From: JAPPHA01 sp963662815
GTDB lineage: Bacteria > Pseudomonadota > Alphaproteobacteria > Rhodobacterales > Rhodobacteraceae
Direction of reading: 5' to 3'
Length of the DNA: 64,000 nucleotides
Assembly (NCBI GenBank): GCA_963662815.2
Contig: CAXXWA010000043.1
Location: forward strand, 1 to 64,000
Within the stretch, counting starts at the first letter, position 1. Every line of letters begins with the position of its first letter. Made by a program: the position numbers and the translations under genes. The notes under the pieces are model-generated. The model made no database searches and was not told where the DNA came from. It saw only the letters and a list, made by a program, of their open reading frames with translations. This document shows, one piece after another, positions 57,092 through 64,000 of the stretch.

Positions 57092-57597
57092 CGGTTCCGC
57101 CTGCGAGACCGCGCGATGCCGCATCTCTGTCATTGCGCCGCGCTGCGGGTTTCGGAACCGGCGACGCGCGCGCTCGACATCTTTTCAGGTCCCCGGCTCG
57201 AGACCACCCGCACAACGGGCAAGGAACGGCGCGAACGGGAACCGCCGCCATGGAGGGAGACGAGGACCGTCCTCAACCGGCGGCTCGACGTCAGGCCCGC
57301 GGTCGCCAACCGCTACCTGTTCCTCAATGCACAGGGACGGGCGACGGGCACGGACGGCTTCGCGCATCTGCTCGGGAGGCATGCCGCCGCCGCGGCCGAA
57401 ACCGTTCCCCCGGTCAGGACCAGGCGGGCACCCCCATGTGATCCGACATGGTTCTGCAACGGCGACCCCGCATGCCGCCGGAGACATCCGGAAGGTCTCG
57501 ATCCGGCTCGGTCATGCGAACGTCCGGACCGCCGAAACGCACGTCCACGCCAGTCAGGCGGAACGGCCGGGCATCCTTGCGGCCGTTGCGCCGCCAT
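57092..57597 (+). pseudogene. Tyrosine recombinase fragment (catalytic domain, inactive)
   Basis: The first part (RFRLRDRAMPHLCH, AALRVSEPATRAL, ANRYLFLNAQGRATGTDGFA) and the second part (HPHVIRHGSATATPHAAG, DIRKVSIRLGHANVRTAET) lie in different frames, with the break near 57415-57435. HxxR and the late LGH box are present. The position of the catalytic Tyr is His (CAC, 57541-57543, in TAETHVHA). The N-terminal half of the protein is absent. Subtype resembles the recombinases of RIT elements. Confidence 0.75.
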
Positions 57598-57668
57598 CCG
57601 TCAGGCACGGGACCTTTACCGGCGTCGGGGACAGCCCGATGGAGATGCCGAACGGCGGACACACATCA

Positions 57669-57756
57669 GACATGATGCCAAGTCGAAACAAGCGTCAGCC
57701 CCTTGCTGCAAGGGGACTGAAGCATCCGGCTTGGCATTGCAACATGCTTGGCATTA
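57669..57756 (-). repeat. Right 88-bp terminal inverted repeat
   Basis: Inverted copy of 56936-57023. Its middle forms a perfect CCCCTTG-CTG-CAAGGGG hairpin. Just outside, GGCCATAAT and ATTATGGCC form a 9-bp palindrome around 12 bases (57758-57787). Confidence 0.88.
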
Positions 57757-58476
57757 CGGCCATAATCCAAAGTCATGCATTATGGCCGAGGCGCCTCGTC
57801 CTGGAACCACACGTCCACGCTGGCCGGGTCCGTGCCCTCCGGCAGCGATGCGATCGCAACTGCGCTGAAACCGCTGCGGAACCTCTCCCGGGCCTCCGGA
57901 TCGGCCCTGGGATGAAGGGGCCGCGGCGAAAGCCGACGGAACCCCAGTGCCCGCATCAGGCGGCGAACCGCCTCACCGGACATCACAATGTCAAAGACTT
58001 CCTTGATCCTGTCCCGGATTAACCCGACCGTCCACGCCGGAACGCCGTCCTGCGAACCCTCGTCGAGCCAGCGCCCGACCTCGGCGCGCTGGACCTCGCT
58101 CAGCCTTGACGGGCGCCCGCGGCCCGGCCTGTTCTTCAGGCCGGCCGGCCCCTCGGCATTGCACCGGCTGAACCGGTCGCACAGCGTCTGCCTGTCGACC
58201 CTCGCCCGCCGCGCAATCTCCCCACGGCTCCCCCGCCGTCCATCACCCGCGCAATCGCCTCCAGGCGTCGAGCCTCCGCCCGGTTCCTGCGCTTTCGGGC
58301 CAATGCCCTAATCTCGGCCGCCGTGTGGCCGGTGTTCGTGATCTCGATGCCAGCCGGCACGGCTTCCTCCTGTGACTGTTTGCACGACAACCACAAGATG
58401 CAGGACGCCGGCACCGGCCGCACCCCGCATGATGTTCATGTTTTGTTCATGAGTCATTAAATTCCGGTTTTGGTAT

Positions 58477-59269
58477 TACCAGAGTCCTTTCTCCGACTTC
58501 CAAATTTCGTGGCGCCAGCGCTTGCAAAGAACGGATCGATTCGCGCCAAGGATCAACTGATCAGTTTCGCATTCGGATTGCGATCAAGCCTGAACAGACT
58601 ACTTTGTTGGCATGCAGTAGTTCGTGACCTCCGGGCATTAGCGGCGCCCCGGCTTGCCCGTCCCACGTCTTCTGCGATCCGTCGCAGCGAAACGACCGAA
58701 CTCTACGAAGCCGGTCTTGCTTGGGAGAAAGCCGAGGCCAAATTGGTTCAGCCATTCCCAAGGATCGCAGACGCACTTCTGCCGGATCTCTTCGTCCAAG
58801 GTGCAACCTCCCGACTTTCCGGACCGCAGTCGGCCAACCCGCCAATCCATGTATTCGACACGCTGTGACCAAGTTTGGCTATGCTTCCTACAGCCCGTCA
58901 TTCATCCAAACCGTTCAATCAGTTTAGCAATTTCCCCGGCAAACTGACTCTCTTTCCTCGTCTCCGCCAATGCAGAATCAACCAGACTATCGCAAAAACA
59001 CCTGAAATCCCGATCCAGAAACCTTGGCTGATGCGGTCATCACCGATGGCCGGGAAATGAAACGAGTCACTGTCGCTTGCAAAGCCAAGTTTGGATGAAT
59101 TTGGAGGCGGCAACAAGTGAATTGAGCACAAGGAGACGTCTCCCTGAGAACACCTCACTCTCTTGTTCCGGGGCAGGGATTTGCCGCTTTCAATCGCCTC
59201 GATCCTGCCATATACAGCCGCTCCACGCGGACGCGCGGCAATCAGCCGCCGAAAAACTGGAGAAGCCCG
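58477..59269. other. Gap between IS630 and rplY, no confident gene
   Basis: About 790 bases with open frames on both strands lacking family resemblance. A minus-strand frame near 58919-59060 encodes a membrane-like stretch (FWIGISGVFAIVWLILHW), possibly a fragment, but its start would lie inside rplY. The end of the region carries the rplY ribosome site. Confidence 0.45.
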
Positions 59270-59926
59270 ATGGCTGACATTCCCCGACTTGATGCCCAGG
59301 TTCGCACCGGCACGGGCAAGGGAGCTGCGCGCCAAGCCCGCCGCGCAGGATACGTTCCCGGCGTCGTATACGGCGGTGGCGAGGAACCGGTCACGATCAA
59401 CCTCAAGTTCAACGAACTGTACAAGAAATTGAGGCAGGGTCGATTCCTTTCGACTCTCTTCAACCTGAATATTGAGGGCCGCGACAGCGTCCGCGTCATC
59501 TGCCGAAACGTGCAGCGCGATGTGGTCAAGGATCTCCCGATTCACGTGGACCTGATGCGGCTGAACCTGTCCTCCCGCGTGAACCTGTTCATTCCTGCAA
59601 CCTTCGTGAATGAGCAGGAAAGTCCCGGCTTGAAGCGTGGAGGGGTGTTGACCGTGGTGCGCCCGGAAATCGAACTCAAGGTGACTGCCGGCAACATCCC
59701 GTCCGAAATCGAGGTCGATCTCACAGGGATGGATATCGGCGATGTTGTCACAATTTCCGGAATCAAGCTTCCCGAGGGCACACGGCCGATGATTACGGAA
59801 CGCGACTTCGTCATCGCGAACATCTCAGCGCCTTCCGGACTCAAGTCTTCGGAAGCAGATGAGGAAGACGGCGCTCAGGACGACTTGGCCGCGGACGAAG
59901 CGGAGAGCGAACCTGGAACCGAGTGA
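59270..59926 (+). CDS. rplY: 50S ribosomal protein L25 / general stress protein Ctc
   Basis: 218 residues; GGAGAAGCCCG ribosome site. The N-terminal L25 domain binding 5S rRNA (RTGTGKGAARQARRAGYVPG, VVYGGGEEPVTI) is followed by the C-terminal CTC/TL5 domain (DLTGMDIGDVVTISGI, KLPEGTRPMI) and an acidic tail. Next to pth, a common bacterial pairing. Confidence 0.96.
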   Translation: MADIPRLDAQVRTGTGKGAARQARRAGYVPGVVYGGGEEPVTINLKFNELYKKLRQGRFLSTLFNLNIEGRDSVRVICRNVQRDVVKDLPIHVDLMRLNLSSRVNLFIPATFVNEQESPGLKRGGVLTVVRPEIELKVTAGNIPSEIEVDLTGMDIGDVVTISGIKLPEGTRPMITERDFVIANISAPSGLKSSEADEEDGAQDDLAADEAESEPGTE

Positions 59927-59962
59927 CGGTTCAGGATTCCGGCCTCTGGCCTCCTGTCGGCC

Positions 59963-60664
59963 ATGAAGCTTTTCGCGGGACTCGGCAATCCCGGCTCCAG
60001 GCACGCCAAGAATCGGCACAATGTCGGCTACATGGCCGTCGACAGCATTGCGGAACGGCATGGATTCGAAAACTGGAGCCGCAAGTTCCAGGGAAGCATC
60101 GCTTCGGGAAGGATCGGAGAAACCCGCGTCGTCCTGCTCAAACCCGCGACATACATGAACAATTCCGGCCAGTCAGTCGGTGAGGCGGCGAGATACTTTC
60201 GCATCGACCAAGACGACATAGTCGTATTTCACGACGAACTGGACCTCGCACCCGGAAAATGCCGGTTCAAGGTCGGCGGGGGGCACGCCGGTCATAACGG
60301 ACTGCGGTCAATCCACCGCCATGTCGGAACCGACTGCTGCCGGGTCCGGATCGGTATCGGGCATCCGGGGCAGAAACACCTCGTCCATCCGTATGTGCTC
60401 GGCAACTTCTCAAAGTCGGATCTGGCATGGCTTGACGGAGTTCTCGATGGAATCGCGGAAGGTGCCGCGCTGCTCGCAGCCGGCGACGGGCCAGGGTTCA
60501 TGAACAGGGTCGCGAGACGCCGAGACGACCTCGCGCGAACCGAACCGCGCGGGACGTCTCGCCGAACGCCGGAAAGGAAGCCGCCATCCGGCAGCGGCCC
60601 GATACAAAACCGCGAAACGGAGGACTCGCTTTTCAAGCGGCTCTTCAATCACTTCAAGCGCTGA
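59963..60664 (+). CDS. pth: Peptidyl-tRNA hydrolase
   Basis: Recycles tRNA from peptidyl-tRNA released during translation. 233 residues: LFAGLGNPGSRHAKNRHNVG with the catalytic His, LLKPATYMNNSGQSV, VVFHDELDLAPG, and GGGHAGHNGLRSI. A basic C-terminal tail of about 45 residues (ending FKRLFNHFKR) exceeds the E. coli enzyme; alphaproteobacterial Pth commonly has such tails. Confidence 0.95.
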   Translation: MKLFAGLGNPGSRHAKNRHNVGYMAVDSIAERHGFENWSRKFQGSIASGRIGETRVVLLKPATYMNNSGQSVGEAARYFRIDQDDIVVFHDELDLAPGKCRFKVGGGHAGHNGLRSIHRHVGTDCCRVRIGIGHPGQKHLVHPYVLGNFSKSDLAWLDGVLDGIAEGAALLAAGDGPGFMNRVARRRDDLARTEPRGTSRRTPERKPPSGSGPIQNRETEDSLFKRLFNHFKR

Positions 60665-60852
60665 AGTGGAAGCCCGTGTTCGATGGCGAAGGGCAGGTGC
60701 TAGGGCAATTTGAGAATCCGGCCATCTGTTCGAACTCCGGCAATGCGACGCGGGGAGCCACGGAACAACCCGAAATCGCTTTCGCGCGGAGGTGATTCCC
60801 TGTTTCCCCGTTCCCAACCTCGACGAACTCCCAGAAGAAACTTCGCCGGGAA

Positions 60853-60867
60853 TTAGAACTATTCTAA
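60853..60867 (+). promoter_or_regulatory. Probable Irr box (iron control element) before the NifU-family gene
   Basis: Perfect palindrome TTAGAA-CTA-TTCTAA, matching the ICE/Irr-box pattern known from Rhizobiales and related alphaproteobacteria. It lies five bases upstream of a TTGACA -35 element. Irr senses haem/iron status, so the downstream Fe-S assembly gene would be iron-responsive (inference). Confidence 0.6.
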
Positions 60868-60872
60868 ATTGC

Positions 60873-60900
60873 TTGACAAATGCTTGCCGCGCGGCATAGT
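60873..60900 (+). promoter_or_regulatory. Promoter of the NifU-family gene
   Basis: TTGACA (60873-60878), 16-base spacer, CATAGT (60895-60900), 28 bases before the ATG. Confidence 0.6.
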
Positions 60901-60927
60901 TGAGGGAAGCTTTTGGGGGTTCGCGAA

Positions 60928-61488
60928 ATGTTCATACAAACGGAAGCAACACCGAACCCGGCAACGCTCAAGTTCCTGCCGGGCCAGACCGTTCTCGATA
61001 CAGGCACAATTGACTTCACAACCGCAGACGCGGCGGCGGACTCGCCTCTCGCCAAGAGGATTTTCTCAGTCTCAGGCGTCGTTGGCGTATTCTTCGGAAC
61101 CGATTTCATAACGGTGACCAAGACGGACGATACCGAGTGGAACCACATCAAACCTGCGATTCTCGGGGCCATCATGGAGCACTTCCAGTCCGGCCAAGAC
61201 GTCCTGAAGCAGGGCGTCGCGCGAACCGAACACAGGGAGCATGACGGTCCGGATCAGGAAATCGTGAAACAGATCAAGGAACTTCTCGATACGCGGGTAA
61301 GGCCTGCCGTAGCCCAGGACGGCGGCGACATTACCTTCTACGGATTCGAGCGCGGCGTCGTCTACCTCCACATGCAAGGCGCATGCGCCGGGTGCCCGTC
61401 GTCGACAATTACGCTGAAAATGGGAATCGAGAACTTGCTGCGCCACTACATTCCCGAAGTTACGGAGGTTTGCCCGGTTGCCGCCTGA
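60928..61488 (+). CDS. NifU-family iron-sulfur scaffold protein (NFU1-like)
   Basis: 186 residues from the ATG at 60928. The N-terminal Nfu domain (FIQTEATPNPATLKFLPG, FFGTDFITVTK) is followed by the C-terminal NifU-like domain with the Fe-S Cys pair in GACAGCPSSTITLKMGIENL (CxxC, about residues 156-159). Homologous to mitochondrial NFU1, which delivers 4Fe-4S clusters to lipoate synthase and respiratory enzymes. The 3' end overlaps tsaB. Upstream Irr-like box. Confidence 0.94.
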   Translation: MFIQTEATPNPATLKFLPGQTVLDTGTIDFTTADAAADSPLAKRIFSVSGVVGVFFGTDFITVTKTDDTEWNHIKPAILGAIMEHFQSGQDVLKQGVARTEHREHDGPDQEIVKQIKELLDTRVRPAVAQDGGDITFYGFERGVVYLHMQGACAGCPSSTITLKMGIENLLRHYIPEVTEVCPVAA

Positions 61489-62113
61489 GGGACCGGTTCT
61501 AGCATTCGACACGGCGGCCGCGCACTGCGCGGCCGTACTCGTTTGGCCTGACGGCAGGCTTGGTCGCCGGATCGAGCCAATGGACCGCGGACAGGCGGAA
61601 CGGCTCTTTCCGATGCTGCACGAACTCCAGCACGAATACGGAATACGCTGGACGGACATCGCCGCCATCGGCGTGGGAACCGGCCCGGGAAACTTCACCG
61701 GAATTCGAATCGGCGTTGCCGCGGCACGCGGCCTTGCTCTTTCGCTCGGCGTGCCGACTGTCGGCGTTACGGCATTCGAACGCGCAACGGCAGATGCGTT
61801 CTTTACGGGAGCCATACCGCAACGGACACGTGTCGAAGTCCGCATCGATCTTCGTTTCGGGAGAAACGGGATCCAGATGCTTGAGGCAGGTCCCCTGCCC
61901 ACGCCTCTCGACGCCCCTCGGCTTGTCGACGCCGAACGAGACGCAGAAAAACCGGATGGCGGTTCGGCCTGCATCGCTACCGACACCGGCATCTGCGACT
62001 CGAAGCTGGCTTCGCTCGGCCGCCTGGCGCTGGGGAAGAGCCTCTCGGCTCCGCTGCCACCGCGTCCCCTTCCGCTCTACCTGAGGCCACCGGACGCGGT
62101 TCCCCGCAAGTGA
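61478..62113 (+). CDS. tsaB: tRNA threonylcarbamoyladenosine biosynthesis protein TsaB
   Basis: 211 residues from a TTG overlapping the NifU-family stop. ASKHA-fold N-terminus LAFDTAAAHCAAVLVWPDG, then GVGTGPGNFTGIRIGVAAAR (family signature). With TsaD and TsaE it makes t6A37 of tRNAs reading ANN codons. rimI, often the next gene, is absent here. Confidence 0.92.
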   Translation: MPPEGPVLAFDTAAAHCAAVLVWPDGRLGRRIEPMDRGQAERLFPMLHELQHEYGIRWTDIAAIGVGTGPGNFTGIRIGVAAARGLALSLGVPTVGVTAFERATADAFFTGAIPQRTRVEVRIDLRFGRNGIQMLEAGPLPTPLDAPRLVDAERDAEKPDGGSACIATDTGICDSKLASLGRLALGKSLSAPLPPRPLPLYLRPPDAVPRK

Positions 62114-62402
62114 ATCGGGTCCGCGCGGCCGTGGCGGTACATGAATCAAGGCCTGAATCCTGTAGGCGCCGAAGCCCGGTTTCGTCACTTCGTCCGGCCG
62201 CAATCCCTCCACCGCCCCGTGCGTCAGTGCGACCTCGGCAGCGAGAACGGCATGCCTGCAGCCAACTTGGTTTCCAGCGGGGAGATTCCGGTTGACGCCG
62301 TTTGTTCCGTCGGCACTAATCGCGTGAGATCAGTCAGTCGGCCCGCGTCTTCCAATCAGGCGCCCGGCCGGTTCGGATCAAGAGCACGGAAGGGAGCGAA
62401 AC

Positions 62403-63398
62403 ATGAAATCCAAGACAACCATTCTTGCCGCGGCAGCGGCGATCGGCATTGCAACGGCCGCACAGTCGGAAGGACCCGCGATCATCTACGACGTCGGCGG
62501 AAAGTTCGACAAGTCGTTCAACGAGGCCGCCTACAACGGGGCAGAGAGATTCAAGGCGGAAACCGGCATCGAGTATCGCGACTTCGAGATGCAGTCGGAA
62601 GCCCAGCGCGAACAGGCGCTGAGGCGGTATGCACGCGCGGGCAACAACCCAGTCGTCATGACCGGGTTCCAGTTCGCCTCGGCGCTCAACTCTGTGGCAC
62701 CGGATTTTCCGGATACGAATTTCGCCATAATCGACATGGTTGTCGATCACCCCAATGTCCGCTCGGTCGTGTTCAACGAACACGAAGGATCCTATCTTGT
62801 CGGCATGCTTGCGGCGCTCGCGTCCGAGTCCGGAAAGGTCGGTTTCGTCGGCGGCATGGACATTCCTCTCATCCGGCGATTCGCATGCGGTTACGTCCAG
62901 GGCGTGAAGGCGATCAACTCCGACTTCGAGGTCTTCCAGAACATGACGGGCACGACCGGCGCCGCGTGGAATGATCCGGTCCGCGGCGGGGAACTCGCGA
63001 TGGCGCAAATCAACCAGGGTGCCGACGTCGTCTATCACGCGGCCGGCGGCACCGGCATCGGCGTCCTGCAGGCAGCGGCGGATGCCGGCGTCCTCGGCAT
63101 CGGAGTGGACAGCAACCAGAATCACCTGCAACCCGGATCGGTCCTGACCTCCATGCTGAAAAGGGTGGACGTCGCCGTCTACAACGCCTTCAAGGACGGT
63201 ACGAGCGGCGAATTCGACACCGGATTCAATGTGCTCGGCCTGGCCAACGGCGGCGTAGGATACTCGCTCGACGAGCACAATGCCGAACTGGTCACTGCCG
63301 AAATGAAGGCGGCAGTGGACGCTGCGGCAGAAAAGATCATCTCAGGAGAGATTCCGGTGCACGACTACATGTCGGACGAAAGCTGTCCGGTCATGTAG
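62403..63398 (+). CDS. BMP-family ABC transporter substrate-binding protein
   Basis: 331 residues with a signal peptide (KSKTTILAAAAAIGIATAAQS) and ribosome site AAGGGAG. BMP/PnrA-like features: IIYDVGGKFDKSFNEAAYNG, GSYLVGMLAALASESGKVGF, VGGMDIPLIRRFACGYVQG, and DVVYHAAGGTGIGVLQAA. Periplasmic, probably binding purine nucleosides. First gene of an importer whose ATPase follows. Confidence 0.93.
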   Translation: MKSKTTILAAAAAIGIATAAQSEGPAIIYDVGGKFDKSFNEAAYNGAERFKAETGIEYRDFEMQSEAQREQALRRYARAGNNPVVMTGFQFASALNSVAPDFPDTNFAIIDMVVDHPNVRSVVFNEHEGSYLVGMLAALASESGKVGFVGGMDIPLIRRFACGYVQGVKAINSDFEVFQNMTGTTGAAWNDPVRGGELAMAQINQGADVVYHAAGGTGIGVLQAAADAGVLGIGVDSNQNHLQPGSVLTSMLKRVDVAVYNAFKDGTSGEFDTGFNVLGLANGGVGYSLDEHNAELVTAEMKAAVDAAAEKIISGEIPVHDYMSDESCPVM

Positions 63399-63420
63399 CG
63401 ACGGGCGCGGAGTCCAAACC

Positions 63421-64000
63421 TTGACCGGGAGAAACGACCGGGGGCGGCACGAGAGTGCCGCCCCTGCCATAGAACTCAGGGGCATCTCGAAGAGCTTCGG
63501 CCCGGTACAGGCCAACCGGGACATCAATCTCGCAGTCAAACGTGGAGAAATCCACGGAATCGTCGGCGAGAACGGCGCCGGCAAGTCGACGCTGATGTCC
63601 ATTCTATTCGGTTTCTACCAGGCGGACTCCGGACGGATTTTCTTTGACGGCCGGGAAACCACCATTCCGGACAGCAAGGCGGCGATCCGCGCGGGCATAG
63701 GGATGGTGCACCAGCACTTCAAGCTGGTCGAGAACTTCACCGTCCTCGAGAACATCGTGCTTGGGGCCGAGGACGGAATGCTTCTCAAGCCGTCCCTCGC
63801 TCGCGCGCGCGATCTGCTTACCGAACTTGCGCAGGAGTACGAACTCGAGGTCGACCCCGAAGCGGTCGTGGAAGAACTCTCGGTCGGCCTTCAACAGCGG
63901 GTGGAGATTCTGAAGGCGCTCTACCGGAACGCGGACATTCTTATCCTCGACGAACCCACGGGCGTCCTGACGCCAGCGGAAGCCGACCACCTTTTCCGGA
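63421..64000 (+). CDS. ABC transporter ATP-binding protein, nucleoside/BMP type (partial)
   Basis: Runs off the right edge after about 193 codons. The only in-frame start is a TTG at 63421, with GCGGAG eight bases upstream. Walker A is in HGIVGENGAGKSTLMSILFG, the signature in ELSVGLQQRVEILKALY, and Walker B in ADILILDEPTGVLTPAEA; IGMVHQHFKLVENFTVLENI is the Q-loop region typical of the sugar/nucleoside group. Such ATPases have two fused nucleotide-binding domains of about 500 residues, so roughly 60% is missing. Permease genes probably lie to the right. Confidence 0.9.
   Translation, partial: MTGRNDRGRHESAAPAIELRGISKSFGPVQANRDINLAVKRGEIHGIVGENGAGKSTLMSILFGFYQADSGRIFFDGRETTIPDSKAAIRAGIGMVHQHFKLVENFTVLENIVLGAEDGMLLKPSLARARDLLTELAQEYELEVDPEAVVEELSVGLQQRVEILKALYRNADILILDEPTGVLTPAEADHLFR
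63441..63464 (+). promoter_or_regulatory. Strong hairpin between BMP and ATPase genes
   Basis: Perfect 10-bp stem GGGGCGGCAC / GTGCCGCCCC with a GAGA tetraloop, without a T-tract. Hairpins after binding-protein genes often stabilise that message and lower expression of the downstream transport genes. Here it falls within the first codons of the ATPase if the TTG start is right. Confidence 0.7.

Larger units (their letters stand above)
56936..57756 (+). mobile_element. 821-bp element with 88-bp inverted repeats and a tyrosine recombinase relic
   Basis: The two 88-base arms (56936-57023 and 57669-57756) are inverted copies with 81 of 88 positions identical. Between them is a decayed tyrosine recombinase. 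The element splits the IS630 transposase gene. GGCC occurs at both outer edges (56931-56934 and 57784-57787), which may be a target duplication; on the right a further 30 bases including a palindrome separate it from the arm. The architecture and the recombinase subtype suggest an internally deleted recombinase-in-trio (RIT) element; this is inference. Confidence 0.7.
56347..58360 (-). pseudogene. IS630-family transposase, frameshifted and split by an insertion
   Basis: Starts at a GTG (58360) after AGGAGGAAGCC. The N-terminal part GHTAAEIRALARKRRNRAEA and RRLEAIARVMDGG is followed by a one-base indel in a G-run near 58228. The frame then reads TVGLIRDRIKEVFDIV, LMRALGFRRLSPRPLH and VDVWFQDEA, and is cut at about 57785. 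It resumes at 56930: ARAWARRGSRPRVPRDH, LFSAICPESG, RAVLDGARRHRSKSLEIPDN and LPPYSLEPDPVETVFQFLKQ, which carry the remaining DDE residues. The last codons read through the terminal repeat. Confidence 0.85.
56386..58476 (-). mobile_element. Second IS630-family element, interrupted
   Basis: Ends in 15-bp perfect inverted repeats (ATACCAAAACCGGAA at 56386-56400; its complement at 58462-58476). Without the roughly 0.85 kb inserted element the length would be about 1.24 kb, normal for IS630. The transposase reads on the minus strand and carries a frameshift and the insertion. Confidence 0.85.

Noticed and set aside
58470..58868. 132-codon plus-strand frame after the IS630
   Set aside because: Starts inside the IS terminal repeat region, with no similarity and no ribosome site.
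58919..59545. 208-codon minus-strand frame with a membrane-like C-terminus
   Set aside because: Most of it is antisense to rplY; only the last 45 residues look protein-like and they lack a start.

Overview
The window comes from a high-GC alphaproteobacterium. The evidence is the gene content and order: the run lgt - midA (NDUFAF7) - pgeF beside ubiK, YbjN - proC - csaA, a DUF1150 protein coupled to Hsp20, YdcH - purE - purK, an ATP synthase F1 operon atpHAGDC without the Fo genes, groESL under a CIRCE operator, and a probable Irr (iron) box in front of a NifU-family gene. I cannot place it below class level; several neighbourhoods resemble Rhodospirillales or Rhodobacterales.

Layout. 1-4.0 kb: heterotetrameric sarcosine oxidase genes soxD-soxA-soxG (soxG frameshifted). 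4.6-7.8 kb, minus strand: a GNAT-nitroreductase composite ORF and aspS. 8.0-12 kb: carB and tdk. 12-15.6 kb, minus: a 2-hydroxyacid dehydrogenase, csaA, proC, a YbjN protein and an unknown conserved protein. 16-18.6 kb: a two-component sodium/solute symporter and a small membrane protein. 18.7-21.9 kb: ubiK, lgt, midA, pgeF. 22.6-24.2 kb: a decayed IS30 element against a DUF6429 remnant. 24.5-31.4 kb: Lrp regulator, trxB, haloacid dehalogenase, small heat-shock genes, purEK and a secreted lipase-like protein. 31.6-37.9 kb: groESL, HAD hydrolase, MaoC, ribF, YcgN, threonine aldolase.

38.0-41.1 kb is an accessory island: an AT-richer two-gene unit (small membrane protein plus ImmA/IrrE metallopeptidase), an intact IS630 element, a decayed IS5 transposase and a solitary IS30 end. 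41.7-53.6 kb returns to core genes: Ldh2-type dehydrogenase, prs, atpHAGDC, a methyltransferase, gloB, clpA. 53.6-58.5 kb holds a frameshifted coiled-coil/OmpA envelope gene, an AT-rich gap, and an IS630 interrupted by a small element with 88-bp terminal inverted repeats around a dead tyrosine recombinase (probably a relic of a recombinase-in-trio element). 59.3-64 kb: rplY, pth, NifU-family protein, tsaB and the start of a BMP-type nucleoside ABC importer that runs off the window.

The core genes form short conserved operons (one-carbon/sarcosine metabolism, purine synthesis, proteostasis, respiration and energy) with decaying mobile DNA at three places. Several genes carry single-base frameshifts (soxG, IS30, IS630, the OmpA-like gene). 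Some of these could be assembly errors, so they should be confirmed on reads before being called pseudogenes.
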